DNA from: Weeksellaceae bacterium
GTDB lineage: Bacteria; Bacteroidota; Bacteroidia; Flavobacteriales; Weeksellaceae
NCBI GenBank assembly: GCA_022701475.1
Contig: JAKOOI010000406.1
Span: forward strand, 1-5,736
Direction of reading: 5' to 3'
DNA: 5,736 bases
Positions within the stretch are counted from its first letter, which is position 1. Each line of letters opens with the position of its first letter. Positions 4,288 through 5,736 of this stretch are shown one piece after another. The notes under the pieces are model-generated. The model saw nothing but the letters and a program-made list of their open reading frames with translations. It had not been told where the DNA came from and did not search any database. The position numbers were made by a program, and so were the translations under genes.

Positions 4288-5736
4288 AAGCTTGTGAAAT
4301 GATAATTTTAGCATCTTTAATACCAATTTCTTCAACATAATCGAATATCTCTTTTAATTTAGCTTTACTGTTTCCTACGAAATCTTTAGATTTTGTTGAT
4401 CCCGGTAATAAGCAGCCTTCCGTATCATCCGCAGTATTTCCTGAGTGAATCAAGATAGCCCTGGATTTTGAAACGACATCATTTGATAATTTTAATCCTT
4501 TTTTAATTTTGGTTCCTGCATGCCATTCCAGATTATAAGTACCTACTGGCACCCTCTGCTCTATTCCTGAAACTGTTGTGTCAGGTCCTTTTTCTTCCAG
4601 GATATATCCTTTGATCTCTGTATTATCTATCGTAAACTCGCCAATCGTAGATTTATCTGTCTGCCATTTTCTAGTTAGTCTGATGGTTACTGATGAATTA
4701 CTTTCAGAAGATGCAGAAGTCTTTTTTTGATCTTTGTTAACGCAATCTTGAGGATATTTAAAGATATTTTTTAAGGTTATCACATAATTTCTCCTTTCTG
4801 TAAGACCGTTAGACCCTCCATTGACTAAATAACTAATCAGATCAACCTTGTCATCATCTGCAATTAATCCTAAATCTACCGTTCCGTATTTTCTCGTTTC
4901 TTTACCGTCCTGATACGTTATCGTTTCCTTCGGATAATCCGGCTTTTGAATTTTAACATAGGCAGGAGGATCAGCCGGACCTTTCCACCTCTTTCCTACA
5001 CCAAGAACTTTTCCCTGCTTCCAATACCAGCCTGCAGAATCACATGCATTGTATAAATCGTTCTCAACTTTCTCGTAAAACTTGACAAAGTCTATACCTG
5101 TATATGCTTTGTAGATTTTATAATTGCTTTCCCATGTCAACTGCATCAATCCCCTCCCAAAATAGGGCTTATAGTCTTTTTCAGTTGCATATTCCAGCGT
5201 AGTTCTCAGGCGGTCTGTTTCATGGTAGACCTGGGCCAGGAAATGAAGTTTCCGCAGACAAGTATTGATCCCGTATCTGGTAAACAATGCATTGATCTGA
5301 TCTCTTAACTTTGCAATAGTTTTATCCGCAGCAGGCAGTGTACAGTTGGATGCTGCAAAAATAAAATAGCCGCTGTCTCTCTTTACTCCGGGTTCACTAT
5401 CCCTTAAACCATGGATGATTTTCTCGAATTCTTCAGCTGTGAAATCCCTGTTGCAAAAACATTTTCCTTTTTTATCAGCATCCGGCTTATCGGTTTGATT
5501 CACCACACTCACCGTCTTCCCTTCCTGCTTCGGCGTCGTGGGTTTCTGATCCGGCTTTACGGTGCCTTTGGATTCGGCCCAGTCCCAGAGTTCGTTCCAG
5601 GTGTTCCTTACGGATTCGGTAATGGAATCCACAATGCCTTTCTCTTCTTTCTGCGAGGCCGGTTTGGAGGCCGCCGGTGAGCCCGGGGCTTTCGAAGGGG
5701 CAGCGGGTTTTGCAGCGGGCGCATTATTTTTCGGAG
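4280..5736 (-). CDS. GH19 plus DUF5675-like cell-wall hydrolase, probable T6SS effector (5' partial)
   Basis: The reading frame has no stop up to the window edge, so the true start lies beyond 5736; the GTG at 5632 is internal. 484 residues are visible (residue 1 = codon 5734-5732). Residues 1-31 are a linker rich in Pro, Ala, Lys and Ser (PAAKPAAPSKAPGSPAASK), followed by an amphipathic helix near 36-55 and another polar linker. Residues about 91-334 are a GH19 (chitinase/lysozyme) domain: CFC at 92-94, YHET at 170-173 with Glu172 as the likely acid, Glu181 as a possible second acidic residue, GRGLMQLTW at 193-201, and VNGGSNGL at 304-311. GH19 enzymes cut beta-1,4 bonds in chitin or peptidoglycan. 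Residues about 350-471 resemble DUF5675, with RVPVGTYNLEW and IHSGN...DTEGCLLPG (His430, Cys441), a pattern recalling the L,D-transpeptidase His...Cys motif. No signal peptide is visible. The missing N-terminus could hold a PAAR-like or other T6SS delivery domain. The SH3 lipoprotein gene overlaps its 3' end. Confidence 0.85.
   Translation of the reverse strand, partial: PKNNAPAAKPAAPSKAPGSPAASKPASQKEEKGIVDSITESVRNTWNELWDWAESKGTVKPDQKPTTPKQEGKTVSVVNQTDKPDADKKGKCFCNRDFTAEEFEKIIHGLRDSEPGVKRDSGYFIFAASNCTLPAADKTIAKLRDQINALFTRYGINTCLRKLHFLAQVYHETDRLRTTLEYATEKDYKPYFGRGLMQLTWESNYKIYKAYTGIDFVKFYEKVENDLYNACDSAGWYWKQGKVLGVGKRWKGPADPPAYVKIQKPDYPKETITYQDGKETRKYGTVDLGLIADDDKVDLISYLVNGGSNGLTERRNYVITLKNIFKYPQDCVNKDQKKTSASSESNSSVTIRLTRKWQTDKSTIGEFTIDNTEIKGYILEEKGPDTTVSGIEQRVPVGTYNLEWHAGTKIKKGLKLSNDVVSKSRAILIHSGNTADDTEGCLLPGSTKSKDFVGNSKAKLKEIFDYVEEIGIKDAKIIISQAYE

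Noticed and set aside
4288..4338. Extended start of the SH3 lipoprotein at 4338
   Set aside because: The extra 17 residues lie entirely in effector codons and would place a Lys-rich stretch before the lipoprotein signal; the ATG at 4287 gives a normal signal peptide.

Overview
The window looks like a type VI secretion (T6SS) accessory island from a Bacteroidota genome, most likely a Flavobacteriia member close to Chryseobacterium. This rests on the look of the proteins (a Bacteroidota-type TssD/Hcp tube protein, a GH19 protein of the kind seen in flavobacteria, lipoproteins with short signal peptides), on two TAnnTTTG promoter elements, and on A-rich regions before the start codons instead of Shine-Dalgarno sites. 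The taxonomic call comes from memory of the families, not from a search. All supported genes lie on the minus strand, so transcription runs from the right end to the left end.

In transcription order: (1) 5736-4280, a large protein whose 5' end is outside the window. It has a Pro/Ala/Lys-rich linker, a GH19 (chitinase/lysozyme-type) domain and a C-terminal DUF5675-like domain with a His...Cys motif. It is best read as a cell-wall-degrading T6SS cargo effector. (2) 4287-3037, a lipoprotein with an EF-hand-like loop and a C-terminal bacterial SH3 domain. It overlaps the effector by 8 bases and is the leading immunity candidate. (3) 2919-2119, a second lipoprotein of unknown function with its own promoter, preceded by a perfect (TCATC)6 repeat. 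(4) 1851-898, a protein with a LysM-like N-terminus and an unrecognised C-terminal body, possibly a loading or baseplate accessory factor. (5) 703-299, TssD (Hcp), with its own promoter and two 21-bp-phased palindromes upstream, followed by a strong intrinsic terminator. (6) 111-1, the first 37 codons of a probable VgrG (TssI).

The layout fits a T6SS export module: VgrG and Hcp form the spike and tube, the GH19-DUF5675 protein is cargo aimed at peptidoglycan, and one or both envelope lipoproteins protect the producer. Base composition is mosaic. The linker end of the effector and the LysM gene are about 60% G+C in sampled stretches. The end of the effector and the overlapping lipoprotein drop to about 28-38%, which suggests that the toxin/immunity cassette was acquired separately from its delivery parts.

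The most interesting items are the two-domain effector with its overlapping lipoprotein, the pentanucleotide repeat upstream of the second lipoprotein, the double palindrome before tssD, and the LysM protein between the cargo and the tube gene. No RNA genes, insertion sequences, CRISPR arrays or origins are visible. No intergenic stretch exceeds 300 bases; the longest is 243 (1876-2118).
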